Positions 32,617-41,148 of a stretch of DNA of 43,269 bases are shown here, one piece after another. The position numbers and the translations under genes were made by a program. This DNA comes from CAZPXH01 sp964591085 (lineage in GTDB: Bacteria > Spirochaetota > Spirochaetia > DSM-27196 > CAZPXH01): assembly GCA_964591085.1 (NCBI GenBank), contig CAZPXH010000019.1, forward strand, positions 1 to 43,269. The letters run 5' to 3'. Every line of letters starts with the position of its first letter. The first letter of the stretch is position 1. The notes under the pieces were generated by a model. The model worked only from the letters and a program-made list of their open reading frames with translations. It was not told the DNA's origin and ran no database searches.

Positions 32617-33731
32617 TCAGTCCGCGGGGAGATCCGCCGGATTGCCCACGGGGTTGTCGCTGCTCTGTGCTGGAACCGCCATGACCCGCATAGGGTCAGA
32701 CTCACCGCCCCAGTAGAGTGTGGTGTGGGGGAAGGGAATCTCAATACCCGCCGCGTCAAAGGCCTTCTTCAGCCGCCTCCGGTACTCCCGGCCAATTGCC
32801 CATTGCTGCAGTGGCCGGGTCTTGAAGCGCGCGCGAATTACCACCGCGCTGTCCGCAAAGTTGTCCACGCCCATCAGCTCAAGGGGTTCCAGGATGTGGA
32901 TGCCAAAGCTTGCATCATCCCGCAGCTCGGCCCCCACGCGTTGCATAACCGCAGCCACGCGATCGGTGTCCTCCCGGTAAGCAACGCCAATGTCAAAGAC
33001 CATTGCGGACCACTCCTTGGTCATGTTTGCCATGGTGTCGATCTTGCCGTTCTGGAAGACGTGTACGGTTCCGGACAGGTCGCGAAGGACAACCGTGCGT
33101 AGGCCCACTTCCTCCACCATGCCGCCGGTTCCGTTGATGATTGCCACATCCCCCGCGCGGATCCGGTTTTCAAGGAGAATGAAGAAGCCTGAGAAGAAGT
33201 CCCGTACCAGCTCCTGCGCGCCAAAGCCGACNNNNNNNNNNNNNNNNNNNNNNNNNNNNNNNNNNNNNNNNNNNNNNNNNNNNNNNNNNNNNNNNNNNNN
33301 NNNNNNNNNNNNNNNNNNNNNNNNNNNNNNNGAATGAAGAAGCCTGAGAAGAAGTCCCGTACCAGCTCCTGCGCGCCAAAGCCGACCGCCAGGCCCGCGA
33401 TACCCGCGCCCGCAATCAGCGGAGCGATATCAAGGCCCAGGCTCCGTAGCACAAGCATGAGGAGCATCACCCAGATCACCGCCCGCAGCGCTGAGCTGAA
33501 CAGCCGGAGGATGGTGTCAATGCGCTTGGACTGTTCGCTTGTGTCCTCCTCCCGCGCGGCAAGCCGGGTGAGCAGCCGTGTTCGGGTGCGCCGCATGACA
33601 ACCCGCACCACCCGCAGACCAATGAGGCCGAGCAGGAGCGTGAGGAGCAGAGGGGGGAGGGTAGCGATGGCCCAGCTTGCCACCTGTTGTGCCAGGCTGT
33701 TCCAGAATTCGGGCGTGAGGTACTGATCCAT
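32617..33731 (-). CDS. MscS-family mechanosensitive channel (interrupted by assembly gap)
   Basis: The N-terminal half reads from ATG 33731: three membrane helices including the pore helix GIAGLAVGFGAQELVRDFFSG, which is rich in Gly/Ala as in MscS TM3. The C-terminal half runs from 33231 to 32617: LENRIRAGDVAIINGTGG beta-domain start, then GIEIPFPHTTLYW near the end. A 100-N gap plus a repeated 55-base block (155 bases) separate them. Removing 155 bases puts both halves in one frame and gives about 319 aa, normal for the family. It opens under membrane tension during osmotic downshift. Confidence 0.93.
33177..33231. repeat. 55-base block duplicated across the assembly gap (left copy)
   Basis: Identical to 33332-33386. 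Fifty-five is a common k-mer size in short-read assemblers, so these are the two ends of overlapping contigs joined without collapsing. It is not a biological repeat. See 33232-33331. Confidence 0.9.
33232..33331. other. Assembly gap of exactly 100 N
   Basis: Exactly 100 unknown bases flanked by the same 55-base block. Deleting the gap and one block leaves the MscS frame intact, so the true gap length is probably -55 and no sequence is missing. Confidence 0.95.
33332..33386. repeat. 55-base block duplicated across the assembly gap (right copy)
   Basis: Right copy of the block at 33177-33231, within the mscS-like gene. Its start (gaatgaagaagcc) follows the last N directly. Confidence 0.9.
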
Positions 33732-33816
33732 TTCCTACAGAATACACAACCGGTGCGCGGGGCACCAAACCGGAGCTTTCCTGCGGACGACCGCTCCTCT
33801 GCCTGGCATTTGCACT

Positions 33817-34179
33817 ATGCTCGGCCCTGTGATGCCAGGTCAGTCACTCGCCGGCTTCAGTTTCCGGCCTAGTCCCGGTTTCCGCTTCGGCGCCACGGTT
33901 ACCGTGATCACGCTTTGCCTCCTTGGGTCCGGGTGTGCTGCCTTCCTTCCACCCCGGTCCCCGGTAACTCCAGCGGAAGTCCCTCCCGTGTCCTACCCGG
34001 CCGACTCGTTCTGGTACCAACCCATTGCTCCCGGGGCGATCCCTGATAATGAAGAGCGTTCCAGTCTACGGCCCGGGGGAATAGCAGGGACCCGCTTCAG
34101 TTCTCCGAGTCCAGCTCCTCCAGCATGGGGTTGGGGCCAAACTGGTTGGGCCCGTGATCACCCTCTCTTGCCAGGATGA
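33817..34179 (+). CDS. Short lipoprotein-like ORF, probably truncated
   Basis: Up to 120 aa, with a possible internal start at ATG 33832. A hydrophobic segment TVTVITLCLLGSGC ends in a lipobox with Cys, followed by a Pro-rich linker and YPADSFWYQPIAPGAIPDNEE. The latter resembles the first mature residues of larger secreted proteins (DSxWYxPI pattern). After about residue 85 the sequence looks random (Pro/Gly/Trp-rich) and overlaps the 3' end of the opposing DUF805 gene, so the original gene was probably cut off here. The function is unknown. Confidence 0.45.
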   Translation: MLGPVMPGQSLAGFSFRPSPGFRFGATVTVITLCLLGSGCAAFLPPRSPVTPAEVPPVSYPADSFWYQPIAPGAIPDNEERSSLRPGGIAGTRFSSPSPAPPAWGWGQTGWARDHPLLPG

Positions 34180-34450
34180 CCAGCAGCCAGATTGGTCCGG
34201 CCACGGGAATCAGTGAGATGAACATCCAGGGCCAGTCCTTGCCCACATCGTGCAGGCGGCGAACCGTGACCGCCACAACCGGCAGAAAGACCGCAATCCC
34301 GTACAGCGTTCCAAGCGCAGGGAAAACCGCACCGACGACCCCGCTCACAATCGCGTTGAACAGGACAAACCACCAGTACTCCGCGCGGCGGGCTCGGCGC
34401 CGGAAGTCATTCCATCGCCGCAGCGCCTTCAGAAAATAGTTGAACTCCAA
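34097..34450 (-). CDS. DUF805 family inner-membrane protein
   Basis: A 117-aa protein of the YhaH/YhaI (DUF805) family. The diagnostic N-terminus WNDFRRRARRAEYWWFVLFN and the mid-loop VTVRRLHDVGKDWPWMFI are present, with a last helix LIPVAGPIWLLVIL and tail GDHGPNQFGPNP. Three or four membrane helices. The function of the family is unknown. Confidence 0.95.
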   Translation of the reverse strand: MEFNYFLKALRRWNDFRRRARRAEYWWFVLFNAIVSGVVGAVFPALGTLYGIAVFLPVVAVTVRRLHDVGKDWPWMFISLIPVAGPIWLLVILAREGDHGPNQFGPNPMLEELDSEN

Positions 34451-34530
34451 TGTGTGCTCCTGTGCTGCCTCGGGTTCCGCAGTCCTTGAATGTCCGCGCG
34501 CGCGGGACGCTGCCCCCAGGCCGCGCCTGG

Positions 34531-35985
34531 TCAGCGTGCGGCGTCGAGTGCCCGATACGCCTCCGAACCTACGAGCTCTTCGTTGGCGCGGATGTAATCA
34601 AAGGCGGTCCGTCCGTCCCGGTCCCGGATTGTCGGTTCGGTCACTGCGAGTAGCCTTAGAACCACCTCGTCGGTGACGGAGTTGGCCGCGGCAATCATGA
34701 GCGCAGTGAAGCCTGAGTCCGATTGGATGGTTGGATCGGCTCCGTTTTGCAGCAGGGTGGTGATTGCATCCGGGTTGGGATTCTCGTTAGCGGCGTGCAT
34801 GAGTGCGGTCCACCCGTTGTCATCCCCGATGTCCGGATCCGCACCCAGGCGGATCAGCTCGCCGAGAACCTCCGGGCGCCCCGGGTATTGGGTTGAGGCC
34901 CACATCAGGGCGGTGTAGCCATCCGGATCCCGGTCATTGATCGATGCGCCGGACCGAATGATCTCGTAGAGCATCTGCGGGTCTGATTGTTGGGCGAAGC
35001 CGGACGCAATGATGGGAAAACCATCAATGTCAAAGACATCCGGTTCTGCTCCGGCGGACAAAAGGATTTGCACCGTAGCAACCCCCTGACCATTGAATGC
35101 CGCAAGGAACAGGGGTGTTGCACCCAGGTCCGTCCGGGCTTCCAGGTCCGCGCCAAGGTCCAGCAGGAAGCCGGTAATCGCCGCGGTCTCATTGTAGGCC
35201 GCCGCATGGTGGAGCGGTGCCCAGCCCAGGTTGTCGCGGTCGTCCAGGTCAGCGCCTTCGGCAAGCAGCAGAGACAATATCTGGGTGTTTCCGCTGTGCT
35301 GTGCGGCAAGGTGAATGGGCAGCCAGCCGCTCCGGGTCCGGCTCTGCATGGACTCACCGTTTCGCAGGAGTACCCGGAGTGCCTGCCCGGTGTCGTCTTC
35401 CTGGGCGGCCCAGTGAATCGCGGTGAAACCCTCTGAATCTTGCGCCCCAATCCGCGCTCCAGCATCCATCAACAGCTGCACGAGCCCGGCTCCGTCGTTG
35501 GTCGCAGCCATCATGAGCGCGGTCAGCCCCTCATCCGTTGTGCTGGCGTTTACGTCGGCACCGGACGCCAGCAGAAGCTCCGGAACGGCGGAATCCGGCC
35601 CGTAGCGCGCCGCAACCATGAGCGGGGTCCAACCCGAGCCGTCTCCGGCATCAACTGCGGCTCCAGCGTCCAGGAGCGCCTGTGCGAAGGCAAGCTGACC
35701 GCCTGCTGCAGCAAAGTGCAGCGGTCGGGATCCGCGGGGATTCTCGGAATCCGGGTCTGCCCCCGCGGCGAGCGCCTGCTGAAATCCGGTGAGATCATTG
35801 TTCGACAGCGTGGCAAACAGCGTGTCGCCGGAGGCGGAAGCCTGCGGAGCGGGTGATGCCGGTACCTTGCCGTCCCTGCCGGAGCCCGCTGCTGACCCGG
35901 TAGCCGACGGGCTCACGCACGAAGCAACGGTCAGCAATACCGCGGTGATAGCGGCCGCCGCGCGGCTGACTGTATGCCTGCTCAT
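34531..35985 (-). CDS. Ankyrin-repeat lipoprotein
   Basis: A 484-aa protein starting at ATG 35985. The signal segment ends in a lipobox (LTVASC, Cys23), so it is a lipoprotein on the periplasmic or outer face. After a short linker come about twelve ankyrin repeats of 33-37 residues (for example GSRPLHFAAAGGQLAFAQALLDAGA, TALMMAATNDGAGLVQLLMDAGA, APLHHAAAYNETAAITGFLLDLGA). The last, DGRTAFDYIRANEELVG, caps the array. Such arrays bind proteins. No catalytic domain is attached. Neighbours give no clue to its partner. Confidence 0.93.
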   Translation of the reverse strand: MSRHTVSRAAAAITAVLLTVASCVSPSATGSAAGSGRDGKVPASPAPQASASGDTLFATLSNNDLTGFQQALAAGADPDSENPRGSRPLHFAAAGGQLAFAQALLDAGAAVDAGDGSGWTPLMVAARYGPDSAVPELLLASGADVNASTTDEGLTALMMAATNDGAGLVQLLMDAGARIGAQDSEGFTAIHWAAQEDDTGQALRVLLRNGESMQSRTRSGWLPIHLAAQHSGNTQILSLLLAEGADLDDRDNLGWAPLHHAAAYNETAAITGFLLDLGADLEARTDLGATPLFLAAFNGQGVATVQILLSAGAEPDVFDIDGFPIIASGFAQQSDPQMLYEIIRSGASINDRDPDGYTALMWASTQYPGRPEVLGELIRLGADPDIGDDNGWTALMHAANENPNPDAITTLLQNGADPTIQSDSGFTALMIAAANSVTDEVVLRLLAVTEPTIRDRDGRTAFDYIRANEELVGSEAYRALDAAR

Positions 35986-36085
35986 ACCTACATTGTCACG
36001 CTGCCAACCGGATGCCGCAAGCTCATCTCCAGGACCCGCGCCGCGAGTGCTTGACCGCGCAAGACACTTCATTTGTACTGTGTTA

Positions 36086-36421
36086 ATGGACAAAACGGCA
36101 CTCGGTGTCATCCACTACCTCACCCAATCCACCCACCAGATGTGCGAAAGCACCGAGGAAATGTACCGGGCCAGCGGCTCTGAAGCCGTGCGGAGCGCGG
36201 CCTGCACCACCCTGCTGAGCAACCTTCGGCTCATACAGCTGCTGTGGCCAAAAGATGCGCCCCGGGACACGCTCACAGAAGCGCTGGGCGTTGCCTCCGA
36301 TCCCGAACGATGCATGAACGCCTGCCTCACAGATATGCTGGAGGAGGTGAGAGAATCGGTTGATGACTACTTCCAGGGCCTGGGCATGGATCCCGGGAGC
36401 ATCAGCCTTGGTGAAGCCTAG
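36086..36421 (+). CDS. Hypothetical helical protein
   Basis: A 111-aa protein from ATG 36086. It is predominantly helical (VIHYLTQSTHQMCESTEEMYRASG; ACLTDMLEEVRESVDDYFQ), acidic at the end, with five Cys/Met-rich positions. No family is recognised. No ribosome site is visible, and an overlapping minus-strand frame is less protein-like. Divergent from the ankyrin gene. Confidence 0.5.
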   Translation: MDKTALGVIHYLTQSTHQMCESTEEMYRASGSEAVRSAACTTLLSNLRLIQLLWPKDAPRDTLTEALGVASDPERCMNACLTDMLEEVRESVDDYFQGLGMDPGSISLGEA

Positions 36422-36553
36422 CCCGGGTTCATCAGCGCCCGTGGCCGCGAGTTCCGGCGCACAAGTGCACACCGAAGCAGGTGGGCAGCCAGGGCGAGTC
36501 CGCCGACGTCCTGGCGTAGCCGAGGCATATGGCTCCGCAGCCGTGCCTGGCGG

Positions 36554-36800
36554 CTATGCCGGCCATAGCGTGTTCCAATCGCCCCGATCTTTCCCTGGCG
36601 GGGAGGCGGGGAGGAGTTCCCGTCCGCTTCCAATGACCGCCCTGATGCAGGTGGGTATGAACGCGGCGGCAATCAGAAGCGTCAGGCCTTGATCCAGGTG
36701 CAGGGTAGCCCGCTGGACCAGGGACACCTGAACCGAGGTGGCAACGGCAAATGCAGCTCCAATCACCACGCTGATAGCCGCGCCCTGCAGCTACGGTCCC
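36554..36800 (-). pseudogene. Membrane protein fragment of unknown family
   Basis: Minus-strand frame with two hydrophobic segments (AAISVVIGAAFAVATSVQV and GLTLLIAAAFIPTCIRAVIG) and a short charged tail ending in a stop at 36554. No start codon or upstream continuation is seen, because the region upstream holds the fragment on the opposite strand. It looks like the end of a small membrane protein gene cut by rearrangement. I cannot name the family. Confidence 0.4.
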
Positions 36801-36980
36801 TACGTGGTGGTACCTCCCGGTGTTCCGGCCTCCGGCATTGAGGACCTCGCAGCGCCGGTGGAGAATCGGCTCCGATTTGCCGGCGAGGCCACGAGCAGGC
36901 ACCACAGCGGCTACGTTCACGGCGCAATGCTTTCCGGAATCCGGGAGGCGCGGGCGATGATACGGGAGCTTTCCGCATAG
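36783..36980 (+). pseudogene. Flavin amine oxidase (MAO-like) C-terminal fragment
   Basis: About 65 residues match the extreme C-terminus of flavin-containing amine oxidases. The segment PVENRLRFAGEATSRHHSGYVHGAMLSGIREA carries the FAD-contact FAGEATS and the GY(V)HGAMLSGxR tail. A Gly-Pro-Tyr turn precedes it (CSYGPYVVVPPG). The remaining 400 or so residues are absent; upstream lies unrelated membrane-protein sequence on the other strand. A truncated relic. Confidence 0.82.
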
Positions 36981-37026
36981 GCGCCGTTCCCATTCGGCTG
37001 CGGACAGCCGATGCCGTGCGTGCGCG

Positions 37027-38010
37027 CTAGACTGTGACCGCTACACAGCCTTTCTTTGCGCCGCTGTCCACGTAGCGGTGGGCCTCCACAATGTTGTCCA
37101 GGGTGTAGGTCCGATCGATGAACGGGCGGAGCTGCCCGGCTTCCGCAAGCCTCCGAACCTCCTCCAGATCGCCCGGGTCATTGGCAGTCCCGGTGATGAT
37201 TCGGGTGCCGTCTGCAAGCATGCGCGAGCCCCTGATGAGTTGGCGAACCCGAGGGTTGGTCAGAATCAGGCAGCCGCCCGGCACAAGCTTGGACAGCAGC
37301 GCGGATCGCGGATGCTTGCCCACTACATCAAAGACGATGTCGTAGCGCTGCCCATCAGACAGGTAGCTGGTTCGAGTGTAGTCTATGACCTTCGCCGCGC
37401 CTGCTTCCCGCATTGTCCGGAGTTTGGCTTCCGTATCCACGGCGGTGACTGACAGCCCCCGCTGCACACCAACCTGAATGCTTGCGGTTCCGATTCCCCC
37501 GCCAGCGCCAATGATCAGCATCCGCTGTCCGGGCTTTGGTTCCGCCGCCCGGAGGTATTTCACTGCTTCCAGCCCACCGAGCGGGAGCACCGCAGCCTGT
37601 GCAAAGCTCAGGTTCCGTGGCATGTGCGCCATCTCCGCCTCCGCTTCCTCCGTGCCGCGCGGCTTGACGCACAGGTACTCAGCGTACGCGCCCATGCGGA
37701 AATCTGTCTTTCCGAACACCCGGTCACCAATGGCAAAGGCAGTCACACCGGGACCGATGGCGCTCACCTCCCCGGCAAATTCCTGGCCAAGGCCCCGCAC
37801 CCGGCGCGGCTGCAGCACCCCAAAGAACAGCCGGATGGCGAGCGAAAGCGGGAAGCGCAGCGCAAGCCTGCGTATCTCTGTGTCACCAAGGCTGACGCTT
37901 GTGGCGCAAATCCGCACCCGAATCTCACCCGGTCCGGCGACGGGAATCTCTCGTTCGCTCAGCTTCAGAACCTCTGGCGCTCCGTAGCCCGTCCACGCAA
38001 CTGCTTTCAC
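37027..38010 (-). CDS. MDR family NAD(P)-dependent dehydrogenase / reductase
   Basis: A 327-aa medium-chain dehydrogenase starting at GTG 38010, with AGGAGGG six bases ahead (an in-frame start at 38058 is less likely). VRICATSVSLGDTEIRRLALR, GLGQEFAGEVSAIG and GDRVFGK come from the GROES-like half. MLIIGAGGGIGTASIQVGVQRGLSVTAVD (about 154-182) is the NAD(P) loop. PGGCLILTNP and GTANDPGDLEEVRRLAEAGQLRP are typical C-terminal parts of zinc-free, quinone-oxidoreductase-like members. Only distantly similar to the MDR at 29191. Confidence 0.9.
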   Translation of the reverse strand: MKAVAWTGYGAPEVLKLSEREIPVAGPGEIRVRICATSVSLGDTEIRRLALRFPLSLAIRLFFGVLQPRRVRGLGQEFAGEVSAIGPGVTAFAIGDRVFGKTDFRMGAYAEYLCVKPRGTEEAEAEMAHMPRNLSFAQAAVLPLGGLEAVKYLRAAEPKPGQRMLIIGAGGGIGTASIQVGVQRGLSVTAVDTEAKLRTMREAGAAKVIDYTRTSYLSDGQRYDIVFDVVGKHPRSALLSKLVPGGCLILTNPRVRQLIRGSRMLADGTRIITGTANDPGDLEEVRRLAEAGQLRPFIDRTYTLDNIVEAHRYVDSGAKKGCVAVTV

Positions 38011-38140
38011 TTCGGACCCTCCTGGCGCATGGTAGCCCGGGCGATAGCGCGCAAGCACCCCGGAGGCACAAACGGTCTGGCTTCGCTGCCAACAGTGGCT
38101 GCGCTACGCTGCCCGTATCCCGCACCTCCGGAGCAGCACT

Positions 38141-39184
38141 GTGACCTTTCATCAGATTCACACCACAGAAGAAGCACGAGAGGTAGCTTCCCTTCTCAGG
38201 CGCGTCTTTGGCTTTGTGGCCGTCATCTTTGGACCGAGCAAGCCGAAGTGGGCGATCTACGCGCGCAATGACTCGGGAGAGATGGTCGGCGGCCTGATTC
38301 TTAAGAAGCTGGGCAAGCAGGGCGGAGTCATCGAGTGGATCTTTGTGGACAAGGCCGGGAGAGGGCAGGGTCTGGGACCACAGTTGCTGGACCGCGGACT
38401 CGCGGAGCTCCAGGCCGCGGGGTGCACGCAGCTCTTTGCCTTCATCCGGAATGACAACACGCCGTCCTGGAACATGTTTGCCACCCGCGGCTTCTCCATC
38501 CCCAACGGCGTTTCAATCTACCTCAAGGCCGGGCTGCCAGCCGCGGGCTACATCCTGCTGAACACCTTTGCCGTGATCGGCTACAGCATGTGGCAGAAGG
38601 ATCTCCGGAGCTCCGCTTTGCCGACGGTTCCCGCGCCGGGCACCGGCTTTGCGGCAATTCTCCTGCTCTCCGTCCTGGTGGGATTTCTGCCCGGAAGTCT
38701 CCGAGGCTGGGACGCGACCTTGTACTGGTTCCTCCCCATGGTTGGCGGAATCACCATGCTCCGCTTCCTCCTGACCTGGCCAATCGCACGAACCTACGGT
38801 TCCGTTCGCTTTCAGGTCTCTCACGGCGGTGTACCCCTCAGCCTGCTGAACGGCTTTCTCGGCGCGTGGTGGCCGGTCCTTGGCTTCTGGGTGCCGCGTG
38901 ACCCGCTGTGGCACGAGTCGCAGTTCCGCAGGACCAGTGGCCAAGCATCCATGCTTGGTTGGATCATCACCATCACCGCCACCTTTGCCACGTACTTCTC
39001 CCCGGACGCAGGGCTCGGGGAAGCATGGCGCGGCTCCCTCGTGCCGATGCTGTTCTTCCAGGCAATTCCTGGCGGTCCGTTTGAAGGGCTGGACGGCTTC
39101 CGGGTCTTCCACTGGAGCAAAGCTGCCTGGATTCTTGGCGTAGTCCTGAGCGCAGGAGTTCTTGTCTACGGCCTGATTACCTGA
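38141..39184 (+). CDS. GNAT acetyltransferase fused to a multi-pass membrane domain (M50-like)
   Basis: A 347-aa protein from GTG 38141. Residues 1-125 are a GNAT domain: GGVIEWIFVDKAGRGQGLGPQLLDRG holds the acetyl-CoA loop (R74-GQGLG79), and NDNTPSWNMFATRGF is the classic last helix. Residues 135-347 hold five or more membrane segments. Near the end, FFQAIPGGPFEGLDGFRVFHWSK resembles the NPDG-type third motif of site-2 (M50) proteases (…NLLPxxPLDGxxV…). The first M50 zinc motif HExxH is absent, so it may be an inactive relative, or the resemblance may be superficial. An acetyltransferase joined to this membrane half is an uncommon fusion. Confidence 0.72.
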   Translation: MTFHQIHTTEEAREVASLLRRVFGFVAVIFGPSKPKWAIYARNDSGEMVGGLILKKLGKQGGVIEWIFVDKAGRGQGLGPQLLDRGLAELQAAGCTQLFAFIRNDNTPSWNMFATRGFSIPNGVSIYLKAGLPAAGYILLNTFAVIGYSMWQKDLRSSALPTVPAPGTGFAAILLLSVLVGFLPGSLRGWDATLYWFLPMVGGITMLRFLLTWPIARTYGSVRFQVSHGGVPLSLLNGFLGAWWPVLGFWVPRDPLWHESQFRRTSGQASMLGWIITITATFATYFSPDAGLGEAWRGSLVPMLFFQAIPGGPFEGLDGFRVFHWSKAAWILGVVLSAGVLVYGLIT

Positions 39185-39352
39185 CCCAGTACAGAGCTGG
39201 GACGGTTCCGCCGCCCGCGTCCCGCCCCGGATCCCGTTCCGCAGTCAGGCGCAGCTCTGTTGCTGTGCAATATCTGCCAATTGCGGGACCAGTCGCGGGG
39301 ACCTACCCGCGATACATTGGGCGCCGGCCCCGAGGGGCAGGAGGAGGTTTCC

Positions 39353-39874
39353 ATGAAGCCAAACAAAACAATTCTGCTGATTCTGTTTGCAGTTCTTGTG
39401 GCAACTGCTGCCACGGCCCAGTCTCAGGTGGACATCGGCATCAATATCCCCGCGCAAATCGGGGTCTCAGTCAACGGTGAGAACGTGCAGGAGCAGATCC
39501 CCTTCCGCCTTCCACTCCCGGACCTGATGTACAACTACTACTTCATTGACGGGGATCTGAGCATCGGGGTTGGTGCACGCCTGTGGACGCTGATTCTGAT
39601 CAGTGGTGGGTACCCAATGGTCAGCGCTCAGCTGGAAATTGATCGTCTGGTCCTGAACGCCAACATTGGTGGCGGAGTCTTTGCCTACTTCAGCCCCTTT
39701 CCGGAAGGATCAGGGATTCAGGCAGGTGACGTCTTCTTTCCGGAGATCTCGGCGATGTTCCGGCTGACGGACACCTTCAGCGTTGGAGTCTCCGGTCTCG
39801 GTATCCTGGTACCGGAGATCACCGATGACTTCGGCTACCTGATCAACGCGGTGGCCCGCTTCACTATTCGCTGA
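39353..39874 (+). CDS. Secreted beta-rich protein (outer-membrane-like), function unknown
   Basis: A 173-aa protein starting at ATG 39353, with GGAGGAGG ideally placed. A cleavable signal peptide (KTILLILFAVLVATAATA) is followed by QSQVDIGINIPAQIGV. The rest alternates short strands with turns (MVSAQLEIDRLVLNANIGGGVFAYF; FSVGVSGLGILVP) and ends in the aromatic residue-containing strand LINAVARFTIR, as in small beta-barrels exported to the outer membrane. No named family. Confidence 0.75.
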   Translation: MKPNKTILLILFAVLVATAATAQSQVDIGINIPAQIGVSVNGENVQEQIPFRLPLPDLMYNYYFIDGDLSIGVGARLWTLILISGGYPMVSAQLEIDRLVLNANIGGGVFAYFSPFPEGSGIQAGDVFFPEISAMFRLTDTFSVGVSGLGILVPEITDDFGYLINAVARFTIR

Positions 39875-39893
39875 CAATCTCAGTCTCAGACCG

Positions 39894-39915
39894 GGGAGTG
39901 GATGCCTTCGCTCCC
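39894..39915. terminator. Hairpin between convergent genes
   Basis: GGGAG (39894-39898) with CTCCC (39911-39915), extended by CC/GG outside. It is in the 58-base gap between convergent genes (39874 plus, 39933 minus). No T-run on either strand. Possible bidirectional terminator. Confidence 0.4.
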
Positions 39916-39932
39916 TGGCCTGAGCTCAGCCC

Positions 39933-40910
39933 TTAGACCTCAAAGGTCATTCCCACCTTCAGGAAGCCGGCAAAGCCGCCCTTCCTGATCTCTGCATCCC
40001 AGTCAACCGGATTGCCAAACATATCCTTTCCAAGGGGCACAAAGTCCTGGTAGTAACTGAGCCACATCTTGGCCTTGACCTCCGGGCTAAGCCGGATGGA
40101 GTTGGCCGATGGATACCCTGCGAGCTGTGCGTAGTTTGCGTGGACACCGCTACAGAAACGGAACCGCTCCCAGGTCTTTCGCTCCCAGCCGCTGGCGCCG
40201 AGCTCCAGCGCTTTCATGTCATCTACCTCGGACTCGCGCAGTGTCTCGCTGACTTTCTCGTAGTAGTACTCGCCCTCTTCCATTCGGACATCAATGCCCA
40301 CGAACTCGCTGTCCTGGAAGATGATGTCCGCCTTCCGATAGAAGTCCTCAATCTGGCGTGGACTGCAGTGCTGGCTGTCGGTAACGAAGTACACCTTCTG
40401 GTGGCCTTCCTTCTCAAAGATCAAGCCGAAGCTGGGCATGATCACGGAACCACTCATGATGTGGATCTGCTGAATGAGGTTGACGGTCCAGCCCTGCCAC
40501 ACAAAGGGCTCATTGGGCTCAATGGGACGTGTGTGGAAGTAGGTGTCCAGGGTGCTCACAAAGCCTTCCATGGACTCCATTCCACCGCGCAGTGACTTCT
40601 CCCACATGTCGGTGATGAGCTGGCGATTGGCGATGACCGTTGGCGCGGCCTCGTGGGCCTTGCGCGGCTTGTTAATCCAGTCGTAGCGCTGGAAGGCAAA
40701 GAACTCCATGCCACCAACGTGGTCGGCGTGCAGGTGCGAGATGTAGATGTCGTCTATGCTTCGGTAGTCGATATTGAGAAACATCAACGCCTGCGGAACC
40801 TGGTACCCGCAGTCAATGAGCATTCGCCTGTTGCCTTCCTCCACGAGGAATGACTGGTTGTAGTTGTTGGCCGAAAACGCATTTCCGCAACCGATGACCG
40901 TAATCTTCAT
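39933..40910 (-). CDS. Metallo-beta-lactamase-fold hydrolase (RNase Z/ElaC-like)
   Basis: A 325-aa protein starting at ATG 40910 (MKITVIGCGNAFSANNYN), with GGGGGA ahead. The zinc signature SHLHADHVGG (H59-H61-D63-H64) is present, with VTDSQHC and DIIFQDSEFVG further on. The opening ITVIGCGNAFS and long C-terminal extension (about residues 210-325) fit MBL-fold hydrolases of the RNase Z/ElaC-like superfamily, but the tRNA-binding exosite is not evident. Substrate unknown. Confidence 0.87.
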   Translation of the reverse strand: MKITVIGCGNAFSANNYNQSFLVEEGNRRMLIDCGYQVPQALMFLNIDYRSIDDIYISHLHADHVGGMEFFAFQRYDWINKPRKAHEAAPTVIANRQLITDMWEKSLRGGMESMEGFVSTLDTYFHTRPIEPNEPFVWQGWTVNLIQQIHIMSGSVIMPSFGLIFEKEGHQKVYFVTDSQHCSPRQIEDFYRKADIIFQDSEFVGIDVRMEEGEYYYEKVSETLRESEVDDMKALELGASGWERKTWERFRFCSGVHANYAQLAGYPSANSIRLSPEVKAKMWLSYYQDFVPLGKDMFGNPVDWDAEIRKGGFAGFLKVGMTFEV

Positions 40911-40992
40911 GCTGTCCCCCTTGTCCGACGTGTTGAGGTCGTGTCGGTCCACCCACGGTGGTCTGTGTTGCACCTCCAATCTTAGACCAATT

Positions 40993-41008
40993 CCAGACAA
41001 GGGTCTGG
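40993..41008. promoter_or_regulatory. Perfect inverted repeat upstream of the MBL-fold gene
   Basis: CCAGAC and GTCTGG (40993-40998, 41003-41008) flank AAGG, forming a perfect 6-bp arm palindrome 83 bases before the start codon at 40910. It could be an operator, but no cognate regulator is next to it. Confidence 0.35.
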
Positions 41009-41148
41009 GTCAAGTGGATAGAGAAATCCCTATGGTTCCCGGCCGTGAATTCGCGCGAGAATGCGGTATGCGATTCGTTGCGCCGGGACCTGTAGCCGCG
41101 GAGCCCCGGGCCGGTCGGCGCACACTTCGTACCGCCGCAGGCTGGCTG

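Noticed and set aside
33232..33331. A transposon target duplication or real unknown sequence at the N gap
   Set aside because: Exactly 100 N and exactly 55 duplicated bases indicate an assembly join, and collapsing them restores the gene.
36083..36472. Minus-strand open frame opposite the 111-aa hypothetical gene
   Set aside because: Composition is less protein-like (many His/Gly runs), and no start context or family is visible.
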